Shown here: piece by piece, positions 33,777-42,910 of the stretch
How the letters are laid out: each line of letters begins with the position of its first letter
How positions within the stretch are numbered: position 1 is the stretch's first letter
From: Mycobacterium europaeum
GTDB lineage: Bacteria; Actinomycetota; Actinomycetes; Mycobacteriales; Mycobacteriaceae
Direction: 5' to 3'
Assembly: GCF_002102155.1 (NCBI RefSeq)
Contig: NZ_LQOU01000025.1
Coordinates: 186,001 to 250,000, forward strand
Length of the DNA: 64,000 nucleotides
Made by a program: the position numbers and the translations under genes
The notes under the pieces: model-generated
Database searches by the model: none
The model's input: only the letters and a program-made list of their open reading frames with translations
Told to the model about the DNA's origin: nothing

Positions 33777-34649
33777 TCAGCCGGCCAGCGCCAGCGCCGC
33801 GGCGACCGCGACGGCCCAGACGACCATGGCCAGGCCGGTGTCGCGCAGCACGGGAATCAACTCCGGGCCCCCGCGCCCCGAGCGCACCGGACGGGCCGCG
33901 CGCAGCGCCAGCGGCGTGGCCACCAGTCCCACCGCGCACCACGGCGTGGCCGCCATCAGCACCAGGGTCAACACCCCGGCGGTCGCCAGCAGCGCCTGAT
34001 ACAGCGCGCGGGTGCGGGCATCGCCCAGGCGCACCGCCAGGGTGATCTTCCCCGACCGCGCATCGGTGGGAATGTCGCGCAGGTTGTTGGCCACCAGCAC
34101 CGACGACGACAGCGCCCCGATCGACACCGCCAGCGCCAGCCCCACCCAGTCCACCCGCAACGCCTGCGTGTACTCCGTGCCGAGCACGGCCACCAGGCCG
34201 AAGAACACGAACACCGCGATTTCACCGAAGCCGGCGTAGCCGTACGGTTTCGAGCCGCCGGTGTACAGCCATGCACCGGCGATACACGCCGCGCCCACCG
34301 CGATCAGCCATGGCGCGCTGACCAGAGCGAGCGCCACACCGGCGGCCGCCCCGATCGCCAGGCTGGCGATGGCGGCCGCCAGCACCGACCGCGGGGTGGC
34401 CAGCCGCGAACCCACCAGGCGCACCGGGCCGGCCCGGTCGTCGTCGGTGCCGCGAATGCCGTCGGAGTAGTCGTTGGCGTAGTTGACCCCGACCGTCAGC
34501 GCGAGCGCCACGGCCAGCGCCAGCAGCGCCTTCCACCACACCGCGGCGTGCAGCCACGCCGCCGCGCCGGTGCCCGCGACGACCGGCGCCACCGCGTTGG
34601 GCAGCGTCCGCGGCCGCGCGCCCGAGATCCACTGCCCGAAATTGGCCAC
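33777..34649 (-). CDS. menA: 1,4-dihydroxy-2-naphthoate polyprenyltransferase MenA
   Basis: A 290-residue UbiA-superfamily prenyltransferase with eight to nine TM helices. It attaches the polyprenyl chain to 1,4-dihydroxy-2-naphthoate, giving demethylmenaquinone. The first Asp-rich motif is [16 protein letters not shown], and the second aspartate motif lies in the [14 protein letters not shown] segment. The GTG at 34649 gives [17 protein letters not shown], the usual N-terminus. Its substrates come from MenB (48793-49695) and a polyprenyl diphosphate synthase such as GrcC1 (63548 onward); its product goes to MenG (61139). Confidence 0.96.
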   Translation of the reverse strand: MANFGQWISGARPRTLPNAVAPVVAGTGAAAWLHAAVWWKALLALAVALALTVGVNYANDYSDGIRGTDDDRAGPVRLVGSRLATPRSVLAAAIASLAIGAAAGVALALVSAPWLIAVGAACIAGAWLYTGGSKPYGYAGFGEIAVFVFFGLVAVLGTEYTQALRVDWVGLALAVSIGALSSSVLVANNLRDIPTDARSGKITLAVRLGDARTRALYQALLATAGVLTLVLMAATPWCAVGLVATPLALRAARPVRSGRGGPELIPVLRDTGLAMVVWAVAVAAALALAG

Positions 34650-34723
34650 GCACGCATCCTGCCAGGAGCCGGCGGCGCCCCCGCACCCGCGATCGGGCGC
34701 GGGCCATGCACCACAATGGGCGG

Positions 34724-35500
34724 ATGCTCGGAGTCATCGGTGGCAGCGGCTTCTACACCTTCTTCGACTCCGACACCCGCGCCGTCGACGTCGACACCCC
34801 GTACGGCCCGCCCAGCGCCCCGGTGACGGTCGGCGCCGTCGGGGGACACCAGGTCGCCTTCCTGCCCCGGCACGGCGCCAGCCACCAGTTCTCGGCGCAC
34901 ACGGTGCCCTACCGGGCCAACATGTGGGCGTTGCGCAAGCTCGGGGTGCGGCGGATCTTCGCCCCGTGCGCCGTCGGCAGCCTCAAACCCGAGAACGGTC
35001 CCGGCGCGATCGTGGTGCCCGATCAGCTGGTCGATCGCACCAGCGGCCGCCCCGACACCTACTTCGACTCCGGCGGCGTCCACGTCGACTTCGCCGACCC
35101 GTACTGTCCCGCCCTGCGCGCCGCGGTCACCGGGCTGCCCGGCGTGGTCGACGGCGGCACCATGGTGGTGATCCAGGGGCCGCGGTTTTCCACCCGCGCG
35201 GAGAGCCAATGGTTCGCGTCGGCCGGCTTCTCGCTGGTCAACATGACCGGCTACCCCGAGGCGGTGCTCGCGCGGGAGCTCGAGATATGCTACGCCGCAA
35301 TCGCTTTGGTCACCGACCTGGACGCCGGCGTGACGGTAGGCCAGGGCGTGACGACCGTCGAGGTGTTCGCCGAATTCGAGAAGAACATCGGTCCGTTCAA
35401 AGAACTGATGCGCGAGGCGATCGGCCGCGTCGCCGGTGACCGCGACTGCGCACACTGCCTGCCGCACACCGGCGTCACGCTGCCCGTCGAGTTGCCATGA
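34724..35500 (+). CDS. mtnP: S-methyl-5'-thioadenosine phosphorylase (Rv0535)
   Basis: A 258-residue purine-nucleoside-phosphorylase-family enzyme, trimeric MTAP type, that releases adenine and methylthioribose-1-phosphate from methylthioadenosine. Blocks: [23 protein letters not shown] (phosphate), [32 protein letters not shown]. Annotated pnp in Mtb but shown to act as MTAP there. The ATG at 34724 starts at the conserved N-terminus and has CACAAT 6 nt upstream, suiting a leaderless mRNA; an ATG at 34706 (six residues longer) is the start I recall for Mtb. The stop overlaps galE3 by 4 bases. Confidence 0.93.
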   Translation: MLGVIGGSGFYTFFDSDTRAVDVDTPYGPPSAPVTVGAVGGHQVAFLPRHGASHQFSAHTVPYRANMWALRKLGVRRIFAPCAVGSLKPENGPGAIVVPDQLVDRTSGRPDTYFDSGGVHVDFADPYCPALRAAVTGLPGVVDGGTMVVIQGPRFSTRAESQWFASAGFSLVNMTGYPEAVLARELEICYAAIALVTDLDAGVTVGQGVTTVEVFAEFEKNIGPFKELMREAIGRVAGDRDCAHCLPHTGVTLPVELP

Positions 35501-36528
35501 GGGTGTTGCTCACCGGCGCGGCCGGTTTCATCGGCTCGCGGGTGGACGCGGCGCTGCGGGCGGCGGGGCACGACGTCGTGGGCGTCGACGCGTTGCTGCC
35601 CGCCGCGCACGGCCCGAATCCGGTGCTGCCGCGAGGATGTCACCGCGTCGACGTCCGCGATGCCGACGCCCTGGCGCCCTTGCTGGACGGGGTGGACCTG
35701 GTGTGTCATCAGGCGGCGATGGTGGGGGCGGGCGTGGACGCCGCCGACGCCCCCGCCTACGGCGGTCACAACGACTACGCCACCACGGTGCTGATCGCGC
35801 AGATGTTCGCCGCCGGGGTGCGCCGGCTGGTGCTGGCGTCGTCGATGGTGGTCTACGGCCAGGGCCGGTACCACTGCGGGGTACACGGGTTCGTCGACCC
35901 CCTGCCGCGGCGGCGCGCCGACCTCGACGCGGGGCGCTTCGAACACCGCTGCCCGGTCGGGGGCGAGGAGCTCCGGTGGCGCCTGGTCGACGAGGACGCC
36001 ACGCTGCGGCCGCGCAGCCTGTACGCGGCCAGCAAGACCGCGCAGGAGCATTACGCGCTGGCGTGGTCGGAGGCGACGGGCGGCTCGGTGGTGGCGCTGC
36101 GGTATCACAACGTGTACGGCCCCGGGATGCCGCGCGACACCCCCTATTCCGGGGTGGCGGCTATCTTCCGGTCCTCGCTCGAAAAGGGTCAGCCGCCAAG
36201 GGTTTTCGAGGACGGCGGCCAGATGCGCGATTTCGTGCACGTCGACGACGTGGCCGCCGCCAACCTGGCGGCCGTCACCGCGGGGGTCGACGGCTTCGCC
36301 GCGGTCAACGTCTGTTCGGGGCGGCCGGTGTCGATCCTGCAGGTGGCCGGCGCGCTGTGCGATGCGCGCGGCGGTGCGCTCTCGCCGGTGATCACCGGCC
36401 AGTACCGCAGCGGCGACGTGCGCCACATCGTCGCCGACCCGTCGCGGGCGGAGCAGGTGTTGGGTTTCCGCGCGGCCATCGACCCCGCCGAGGGGCTGCG
36501 GGAATTCGCCTTCGCGCCGCTTCGCTGA
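35497..36528 (+). CDS. galE3: NAD-dependent nucleotide-sugar epimerase (Rv0536, GalE3)
   Basis: A 343-residue extended SDR. The NAD loop is VLLTGAAGFIGSRV (canonical GxxGxxG, unlike GalE2 at 74). LASSMVVYGQG and LYAASKTAQEHY give the catalytic Ser/Tyr/Lys arrangement (Y-A-A-S-K). RYHNVYGPGM and MRDFVHVDDVA are the sugar-nucleotide-binding blocks. It should act on a UDP- or dTDP-sugar for wall polysaccharide supply; which one is open. ATG overlaps the mtnP stop (ATGA). It is convergent with the next gene, with 5 nt between stops. Confidence 0.9.
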   Translation: MRVLLTGAAGFIGSRVDAALRAAGHDVVGVDALLPAAHGPNPVLPRGCHRVDVRDADALAPLLDGVDLVCHQAAMVGAGVDAADAPAYGGHNDYATTVLIAQMFAAGVRRLVLASSMVVYGQGRYHCGVHGFVDPLPRRRADLDAGRFEHRCPVGGEELRWRLVDEDATLRPRSLYAASKTAQEHYALAWSEATGGSVVALRYHNVYGPGMPRDTPYSGVAAIFRSSLEKGQPPRVFEDGGQMRDFVHVDDVAAANLAAVTAGVDGFAAVNVCSGRPVSILQVAGALCDARGGALSPVITGQYRSGDVRHIVADPSRAEQVLGFRAAIDPAEGLREFAFAPLR

Positions 36529-36533
36529 GCGTG

Positions 36534-38204
36534 TTATCCCTGCGGCGGGCGGTAGATCTTGGGCCGCTGCACCGGGATCTGGCGCGTGGCGGAGTCGTCG
36601 CCCCGGAAGATCCGCGGGCCGGTGGTGAGCCGCGTGGTCTCCGTGCCCGACGGGGCGGCCGCGTGGCCCACCGGGACGCGCGCCCTGGGGGCGGCGGGAG
36701 CACTGGGCGCCGCGACGGCGGGCCCGGGCACGGCGCGGCGGCGGCGCAGGCGCCGGCCGCGCAGCTGCCCGGTCACGACGGCGGCCCCGAGGATGCACAG
36801 GGCCAGGCCGCACAGCGTCACGTCGAAGGTGCTGGTGATCTGCTGGGCGAGGTCGTTGCCGTAGACCGGATGCTGCGCAGGCGAATTGGGTGAGTCCGCG
36901 AACCGCGGCGCCAGCGCCACGCCGACGACGACGCGTGCGACGCTCAGCGTGGCGACCAGCCCGCACAGCGCCGAGATCAGTCGCGCGGAGCGGGCGGCGT
37001 CGCCAAGGTTGATGCGCAGCCAGATCGCCAGGACCGCGGTGGCCAGGTCGAACGCCGCCAGCACCACACTGTCGTAGCGGGAGAAGGGGTAGTCCAGGCT
37101 CACCGAGACGAACAGATCCGTCAGCCGCATCGCCATCGAACCCAGGCCCCATACGGCGATGAGCAGCAAGCCGTTTCGGGCCGCCACCCGCCAGGCGCTC
37201 TCCTCGGCCCCGGTGGTGTTGCGGTGACCGAACAGCGTCCGCGGCGCGAAGATGCCCGCGGCGGCCGCCCACGCCAGATAGCCCTCGAACCCCACCCCGG
37301 CGGTCGAGGTGTTCTGCGCGATGCCGTGGAACGCGTCGATGTTGCGCCCCGACGGCAGGCTCCACACCAGGATCCCGGCGACCAGCGTCGACGCGCCGAG
37401 CGCGACGGTGGCCAGCCGGGTCGCCCGGGTGCCGCGCAGCAGCCACCTGGCGGCGACCAGCACGGCGACCAACGCCACCACCCCGTAGACCAGCGCCGTC
37501 ACGATGACCGCGACGTTCTGCGTGCCGAACGCGGCGGCGCCGTCGACGTTCTGCAGCGCGTAGCGCATCCGCCAATACAGGTTGAAGCCGAAACTGAGCA
37601 CCGCCAACACCATCGACCCATAGCCGATGACCCGGGCCGACCTCAGCCAGCCGGTGTACTCGTCGCCTTCGGGAACCGGTCCCGAGCGCGCGCCGGTGGC
37701 CACCGCCTGCGCGCTCAGCAACGAGCCGGCGATTCCCGCCCACGCGCCCGGCCCCACGCCGCCCGGTACGTTCACCGTGCCGCCGAACCGGACGGTCTGG
37801 AACGCGTCGAACGCCACGAAGCCCAGCACCAGCAGCGCATAGGGGATGTTGAGCGCCAGGCGAAGCCGGCCCGCCGCCGCGGGGTTGAACCGCGCGCCGG
37901 AGGACCGCCAGGAACCGGCCACGGCGACGGCGATGACGGACAGCGCGGTGACCGCGACGAGCACCGCGAAGAGCGCCGGGCTGCTGCCGGGGATCCCGAC
38001 ACCGAAGTACAGGTTCCACGGCAGGAACAGGGCAATCACCAGCAGCGCCACGGCGATCAGGTCGCTGACGACGTGCCAGCGTCGCGTCGGATTGCCGGCC
38101 GGGGCCAAATCGCCTGGCGCCGCACGGATGATGCGAGTGGTCCGGTGCGCCTGCCCGGGATCGATGGGGCCGGTGGGCGGGTCGTCGCTGCTCTGGCTCA
38201 CCAT
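36534..38204 (-). CDS. Polytopic membrane protein (Rv0537c)
   Basis: A 556-residue integral membrane protein. A polar ~45-residue N-terminus is followed by about ten TM helices (residues ~45-470, beginning VVSDLIAVALLVIALFLPWN), then an Ala/Pro/Arg-rich cytosolic tail ending QRPKIYRPPQG. I recognise no family. The ATG at 38204 (MVSQSSDD) is the first sensible start; the open frame to 38285 is Arg-rich. It is divergent from the Rv0538-like gene across 278 bp. Actinobacterial proteins of this kind are often found near envelope glycan genes, but no role can be assigned. Confidence 0.75.
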   Translation of the reverse strand: MVSQSSDDPPTGPIDPGQAHRTTRIIRAAPGDLAPAGNPTRRWHVVSDLIAVALLVIALFLPWNLYFGVGIPGSSPALFAVLVAVTALSVIAVAVAGSWRSSGARFNPAAAGRLRLALNIPYALLVLGFVAFDAFQTVRFGGTVNVPGGVGPGAWAGIAGSLLSAQAVATGARSGPVPEGDEYTGWLRSARVIGYGSMVLAVLSFGFNLYWRMRYALQNVDGAAAFGTQNVAVIVTALVYGVVALVAVLVAARWLLRGTRATRLATVALGASTLVAGILVWSLPSGRNIDAFHGIAQNTSTAGVGFEGYLAWAAAAGIFAPRTLFGHRNTTGAEESAWRVAARNGLLLIAVWGLGSMAMRLTDLFVSVSLDYPFSRYDSVVLAAFDLATAVLAIWLRINLGDAARSARLISALCGLVATLSVARVVVGVALAPRFADSPNSPAQHPVYGNDLAQQITSTFDVTLCGLALCILGAAVVTGQLRGRRLRRRRAVPGPAVAAPSAPAAPRARVPVGHAAAPSGTETTRLTTGPRIFRGDDSATRQIPVQRPKIYRPPQG

Positions 38205-38482
38205 GCCCCCCGGGATTCGACGACGGTCCGTTGCGGTGCTGGTTCGGTTGCGCGGCGGGTGATTACCCTGCCGGGCCGGCCGCACTGCTCGCTTGCGAAC
38301 ATATTCTCCGTTCGTTCGCCGCGGCGGATTCCGCGGCGACCGTTCTGTAGTTCGAGAAGCTGGTTACGCTGCGCTTGGGGCAAACCTTGTCGCCCGAATA
38401 ACGGATACTGCCAACGGTATCGCAAGTGTAATGATGCCGGGACATTGCTGGTTGTGGGGTAACCGGCCGAAGGAGAACCGGG

Positions 38483-40024
38483 ATGGACGTCGTGTTGGGG
38501 GTCGCGGTAACGGGCCCCGTTGCCCGCTTGGCGCTTGTCGGGCCGGGCGCGCGGGGCGCCGACGTGATCGACCAATCCGTGGTCAACCTGGAGGACAACC
38601 CGGTCGCCAAACTCACCGAGACGGTGGTCGGCACCAATCGGTTGCTGGCCGACGAGAACCACCGGCTGGTCGGCACCCGCGTGTGCTGGAGCGACGATCC
38701 GCGGGCCGGTCAGCTGCGCCAGGCGCTGGAAGACTCCGGTGTTCCCAACGTCGAGGTGCTCTCGCAGTCGCAGGCCGTGGCCGCCCTGATGCGGGCGGCC
38801 GGCCGGCCGGGCGCGGCGCTGGTGATGGACGACGCGACGGCGACGTTGTCGGTGCCGGGCGCCCCCGACGACCAGGGCTCCCCACCGACCGTGCTGGCCG
38901 GCGAACCGCTCGCGGGCGGCGACGCGACCGCGACGTTCAACACGATGATGGCCCAGCTCAGCGCCCGGCCCGACGCCGCGGGCGAGGTCTACCTGGTGGG
39001 CGCCTCCCCCGAGCTGGCCCAGGTCGCCGACCAGCTCCGCGACGCGTCCACCATGCGGGTGCAGGTGGCCGACGAACCCGCGTTCGCGGTCGCCCGCGGC
39101 GCCGCGATGGCCGCCCTGCCCGCCGGCGATGCGACGGCGATGGCGCCGGCCCTGGGCCTCACCGGAGACGAGACCGCGATGGCACCCGCGCCAACCGGGG
39201 ACGAGACGACGGTCGTGCCGCCGCCGGCCGCAGAGGAACCGCAGCTGGCCTATTCGATGGCGGATGACGCCGAGCCGTTCGCCGGCGACGAATACGGCCC
39301 CGGATTCGACGAATACGACACCGTCGACGAGACCGAGGCCATTCCCTCGCGCCTGAGCCGCCGGTCCTTGGTGGTCGGCAACGCCGTGATCGCCTTCGCC
39401 GTCATCGGGTTCGCGTCGCTGGCCGCCGCGATCGCCATCGCCGTGCGTCCCACCGCGAGTCAACAGCCCGTCGTCGGGCACCAGAACGCCGCTCCGGGCA
39501 AGTTCATGCCGCTGTTGCCGACGCAGCAGCAGGCGCCCGTGCCGCCGCCCCCCGTGGACCAGCCCAACGCCGGATTCCAGGGCGGCACCATCCCGGCTCC
39601 CGCCGCCGTTCCGCAACAGGTGGCGCCGCCATCGGGACCCGGTCCCGCCGCGCCGGTCGCGCCCGGCGCCCCGGGCGTCGTGCCGAACCCGAATCCCGCT
39701 GTGCCCGTTCCCGTCCCGATCATCGTTCCGTTCCCGGGCTGGCAACCGGGCTACCCGCAGCCGCCGTACAACCCGCCGTCCACGACGACGATCACGCCGT
39801 CGCCGCCGACGACGTCGTATTCGCCGCCGACGACGTCGTATTCGCCGCCGACCACGACGAACAGCCCGCCGACGACCTCGTATTCGCCGCCGACGACGTC
39901 GTATTCGCCGCCGACGACCTCGTACTCGCCGCCGCCGCACACACAGACGCAAGAGACCGCGCCGCCCACGCATTCGCAGGAGACGCTCGTCCCGCAGCAG
40001 CCGCGCAGCCATCGCGGGTTCTGA
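38483..40024 (+). CDS. Membrane-anchored protein with Pro/Thr-rich repeat tail (Rv0538)
   Basis: A 513-residue protein in four parts. Residues 1-~190 form an actin-fold-like domain (DUF7159 type; VVLGVAVTGPVARLALVG at the start). Residues ~190-290 are an acidic/Ala-rich linker. One TM helix follows (~295-320; VVGNAVIAFAVIGFASL). The extracytoplasmic tail is Pro-rich and contains six tandem 7-residue SPPTTSY-type repeats (nt 39800-39925) before a Thr/Gln-rich end. The topology puts the actin-like domain inside and the Thr-rich tail outside, where it could be O-mannosylated. A full-length orthologue exists in Mtb. GAAGGAG lies upstream of the ATG. Confidence 0.8.
   Translation: MDVVLGVAVTGPVARLALVGPGARGADVIDQSVVNLEDNPVAKLTETVVGTNRLLADENHRLVGTRVCWSDDPRAGQLRQALEDSGVPNVEVLSQSQAVAALMRAAGRPGAALVMDDATATLSVPGAPDDQGSPPTVLAGEPLAGGDATATFNTMMAQLSARPDAAGEVYLVGASPELAQVADQLRDASTMRVQVADEPAFAVARGAAMAALPAGDATAMAPALGLTGDETAMAPAPTGDETTVVPPPAAEEPQLAYSMADDAEPFAGDEYGPGFDEYDTVDETEAIPSRLSRRSLVVGNAVIAFAVIGFASLAAAIAIAVRPTASQQPVVGHQNAAPGKFMPLLPTQQQAPVPPPPVDQPNAGFQGGTIPAPAAVPQQVAPPSGPGPAAPVAPGAPGVVPNPNPAVPVPVPIIVPFPGWQPGYPQPPYNPPSTTTITPSPPTTSYSPPTTSYSPPTTTNSPPTTSYSPPTTSYSPPTTSYSPPPHTQTQETAPPTHSQETLVPQQPRSHRGF
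39800..39925 (+). repeat. Six 21-bp in-frame tandem repeats (SPPTTSY units)
   Basis: Units start at 39800, 39821, 39842, 39863, 39884 and 39905. They encode SPPTTSY five times and SPPTTTN once (third unit); a degenerate SPPPHTQ follows. DNA identity between units is high (TCGCCGCCGACGACGTCGTA and close variants), so copy number may vary between strains. Confidence 0.92.
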
Positions 40025-40031
40025 GACCTCC

Positions 40032-40685
40032 ATGCCCGACGCCGTCACGGTGGTGCTGCCCTGTTTGAACGAAGAGGAGTCGTTGCCCGGCGTGCTGGCG
40101 GGTATACCCGCCGGATATCGGGCGCTGGTGGTCGACAACAACAGCACCGACGACACCGCCGGCGTCGCGCGGCGGCACGGCGCCCAGGTCGTCGCCGAGC
40201 CGCGGGCCGGCTACGGCTCGGCGGTGCACGCGGGCGTGGTGGCGGCGATCACCCCGATCGTGGCGGTGATCGACGCCGACGGCTCCATGGACCCCGGCGA
40301 CCTGCCGCGGCTGGTCGCCGCGCTCGAGCAGGGTGCGGACCTGGTGATCGGGCGGCGCCGGCCGGTGGCCGGCCTGCACTGGCCGTGGGTCGCCCGGGTC
40401 GGCACCGTGGTGATGAGCTGGCGGCTGCGCACCCGCCACGGACTGCCGGTGCATGACATCGCGCCGATGCGGGTGGCCCGGCGCGAGGCGCTGCTGAACC
40501 TCGGCGTCGTCGACCGGCGTTCGGGTTATCCGCTGGAGCTGCTGGTGCGCGCCGCGGCGGCCGGCTGGCGCGTGGTCGAACTCGACGTCAGCTATGGTCC
40601 CCGCACCGGCGGTAAGTCGAAGGTCAGCGGTTCGCTGCGGGGGAGCATCACCGCGATCCTCGACTTCTGGAAGGTGATCTCGTGA
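40032..40685 (+). CDS. Family 2 glycosyltransferase, dolichyl-phosphate-mannose-synthase-like (Rv0539)
   Basis: A 217-residue GT2 enzyme with GT-A fold. VTVVLPCLNEEESLP and VVDNNSTDDTA bind the nucleotide sugar, the DxD-type metal motif is VIDADGSMDP, and the QxxRW-like region is replaced by RRSGYPLELLVRAA. It has no TM helices, so probably uses a polyprenyl-phosphate or small acceptor on the inner face. It starts 7 nt after the Rv0538-like gene and overlaps the next gene by 4 bases (GTGA), forming a three-gene unit. Confidence 0.87.
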   Translation: MPDAVTVVLPCLNEEESLPGVLAGIPAGYRALVVDNNSTDDTAGVARRHGAQVVAEPRAGYGSAVHAGVVAAITPIVAVIDADGSMDPGDLPRLVAALEQGADLVIGRRRPVAGLHWPWVARVGTVVMSWRLRTRHGLPVHDIAPMRVARREALLNLGVVDRRSGYPLELLVRAAAAGWRVVELDVSYGPRTGGKSKVSGSLRGSITAILDFWKVIS

Positions 40686-41344
40686 GCGTGTTGCCGGTGA
40701 CGCTGCTGGTGGTCGCCAAGGCGCCGGAACCGGGCCGGGCCAAGACCAGGCTGGCGGCCAGCGTCGGGGACGCCGTCGCCGCCGAGATCGCCGCGGCCGC
40801 GCTGCTGGACACGCTGGACGCGGTGGCCGCCGCGCCGGTGGCCAACCGGGTGGTCGCCATGACCGGTGACCTCGACCGCGCGGCCGGCGCCGGCGAGATC
40901 GGGCACCGGCTGCGGTCCTTCACGGTGATTCCGCAGCGCGGCGAGGACTTCGCCGACCGGCTCGCCAACGCCCATGCCGACGCCGCGGACGGCTTCCCGG
41001 TGCTGCAGATCGGGATGGACACCCCGCAGGTGACCACCGAGCTGCTGACCGATTGCGCGCGCCGACTGATGGCGGCGCCGGCCGTGCTCGGATTGGCCCA
41101 CGACGGCGGTTGGTGGGTGCTCGGCGTGGCGGCGCCCGCCATGGCCGAATGCCTGCGCACCGTCCCGATGTCTCAGCGCGATACCGGCACACTCACCCTG
41201 AAAGCCCTGCGCGACAACAACATTGACGTCACGCCCGTGCCGCGGTTAGCCGACATCGACGTGCTGGGCGACGTCGCCGCGGTGCGCCAGGCGTGCGGGC
41301 AGGCCAGTCGTTTCGCGCGAGTCACCCGCGCGGCCGGCCTGTGA
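40682..41344 (+). CDS. DUF2064/TIGR04282-type glycosyltransferase-like protein (Rv0540)
   Basis: A 220-residue protein with a nucleotidyl-/glycosyltransferase-A-like fold. It starts VTLLVVAKAPEPGRAKTRLA, the family's phosphate-binding entry, and has QIGMDTPQVTTELL (metal/nucleotide region) and DGGWWVLGV. Members often pair with a GT2 enzyme, as here, where the GTG overlaps the preceding stop. Reaction unknown. It is convergent with the NarK-type gene, with 12 nt between stops. Confidence 0.82.
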   Translation: MSVLPVTLLVVAKAPEPGRAKTRLAASVGDAVAAEIAAAALLDTLDAVAAAPVANRVVAMTGDLDRAAGAGEIGHRLRSFTVIPQRGEDFADRLANAHADAADGFPVLQIGMDTPQVTTELLTDCARRLMAAPAVLGLAHDGGWWVLGVAAPAMAECLRTVPMSQRDTGTLTLKALRDNNIDVTPVPRLADIDVLGDVAAVRQACGQASRFARVTRAAGL

Positions 41345-41356
41345 AGCCACTATGCG

Positions 41357-42805
41357 TCAGAAATCGGCTTGCGTCGGTGCGGTCGATGGACCGACGCCCG
41401 CATCGACCAGCGCCGGTTCGGCCACCGGCCGGGTGAGCACCGCGGCAGACTTCCCGGCGAAGGGGCGCCGGACGTACATGGTCCACGTGATGATGGCGGC
41501 GGCGACATACATCACCAAGAACAGACCGAACGCTGCCGAGTCGGAGCCGGTGCTCTGATAGGACTGCCGCAGCGCGAGATTGACCGCGACGCCACCGAAC
41601 GCGCCTGCGGCGGCGGCGAACCCGATCAACGCCCCCGACATGTTGCGTGACCAATGGCAACGCTCGGCTTCGGTGACGTCGAGCGTGTGACTGCGTGCTT
41701 CGATCACCGCCGGGATCAGCTTGAACACGGACCCCTTGCCGAGGCCGGCCAGCAGAAACAGCACGAGCAGGCAGACGATGTAGCCGGCCATGGTGGCACC
41801 GCTCGTCGGGCGGTGACTGTGGTCATCGTGAGTCGCGACACCGGTCAGCACCGCGGTCGCGACGACCATCCCCGCGAAGACGGCCAGGGTGACGCGGTTG
41901 CCGCCGTAGCGGTCGGCCAGCCTGCCGCCGTAGATCCGGGACAGGGATCCCAGCAGGGGGCCGACGAAGGCGAGCTGGGCGGCGTGCAGCGACGCTTGCG
42001 CGGCGCCCTGCCCGCTGGCGACGAAATTGATCTGCAGCACCTGTGCGAACGCGAACGAGAACCCGATGAAGGTCCCGAAGGTGCCGACGTAGAGGAGCGC
42101 GAGTACCCAGGTGTCGCGCTCGAACATCACCGACCGCACGGTGGCCACCTCGATGCCGTGCTCCAGGTTGTCCATGAACCGTGCCGCCGCGATCGCGACC
42201 ACCGCCAGCAGCACCAGGTACACCGAACACACCCAGTAGGGCTGGCGGTTTCCGGCGACGGCGATCACCAACAACCCGACCAGCTGCACGCCCGCCACGC
42301 CGAGGTTGCCTACACCGGCGCTGAGCCCCAGTGCCGAGCCCTTGAGCCGATGGGGGTAGAAGGCATTGACGTTGGCCAGCGACGCGGCGTAGTTCGCGCC
42401 GCCGCATCCGGTCAGTGCCGCGCACACCGCATACGGCCACAGCGGCAGGCCCGGGTTGGCCAGCAGCACCATGGTTCCGGCGGTGGGGATCAGCAGCACC
42501 GCCGCCGAAAACGTGGTCCAGTTGCGGCCGCCGAAGCTGGCAATGCCCAACGTGTAGGGAATGCGCAGGGACGCCCCGCTCAGCGTGGCGATGGCGCCGA
42601 GCAGTAGCTTGTCGGCCGTCGAGAAGCCGTACACGGATTGGGGCATGAACAGCACCATTACCGACCAGAGGGCCCAGATCGAGAAGGCGACATGGTCGGC
42701 CGCCATCATGCAGAGCAGGTTGCGTCGCGCGATCTTTTTGTTGCCGCCCTCCCAAGCGATGACGTCCTCGGGATTCCAGTCGACGAGTCGGTGCGCGCGG
42801 CCCAT
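41357..42805 (-). CDS. Nitrate/nitrite transporter, NarK/NNP family (MFS)
   Basis: A 482-residue MFS transporter with 12 TM helices. The N-terminus (WNPEDVIAWEGGNKKIARRN) is shared with mycobacterial NarK3/NarK2-type porters, and the nitrate signature region GCGGANYAASLANVNAFYP lies in the fifth helix. The second half contains RIYGGRLADRYGG. It likely takes up or exchanges nitrate and nitrite. AGGGGG is positioned just before the ATG. No nitrate or nitrite reductase gene is near. I do not recall a gene here in Mtb, where narK genes lie elsewhere, so this is an insertion between Rv0540 and Rv0541c. Confidence 0.87.
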   Translation of the reverse strand: MGRAHRLVDWNPEDVIAWEGGNKKIARRNLLCMMAADHVAFSIWALWSVMVLFMPQSVYGFSTADKLLLGAIATLSGASLRIPYTLGIASFGGRNWTTFSAAVLLIPTAGTMVLLANPGLPLWPYAVCAALTGCGGANYAASLANVNAFYPHRLKGSALGLSAGVGNLGVAGVQLVGLLVIAVAGNRQPYWVCSVYLVLLAVVAIAAARFMDNLEHGIEVATVRSVMFERDTWVLALLYVGTFGTFIGFSFAFAQVLQINFVASGQGAAQASLHAAQLAFVGPLLGSLSRIYGGRLADRYGGNRVTLAVFAGMVVATAVLTGVATHDDHSHRPTSGATMAGYIVCLLVLFLLAGLGKGSVFKLIPAVIEARSHTLDVTEAERCHWSRNMSGALIGFAAAAGAFGGVAVNLALRQSYQSTGSDSAAFGLFLVMYVAAAIITWTMYVRRPFAGKSAAVLTRPVAEPALVDAGVGPSTAPTQADF

Positions 42806-42910
42806 TAAACCCCCTAATCAAACGGTTGCCGACGTCGACGGTAGACCGGGGAATCGTTCGTAAGGTTCGCGAAAGCTGTGAGTAACCGGTGAATCCCGGC
42901 CCACGTCGAC

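Noticed and set aside
38296..38314. CGAAC...GTTCG inverted repeat resembling a LexA/SOS box upstream of the Rv0538-like gene
   Set aside because: The arms are 9 nt apart, whereas the mycobacterial SOS box has CGAAC-N4-GTTCG. Spacing rules it out.
39800..39925. Regular short repeats that could suggest a CRISPR array
   Set aside because: Units are contiguous with no spacers, 21 bp long and in frame, encoding SPPTTSY; a coding tandem repeat.
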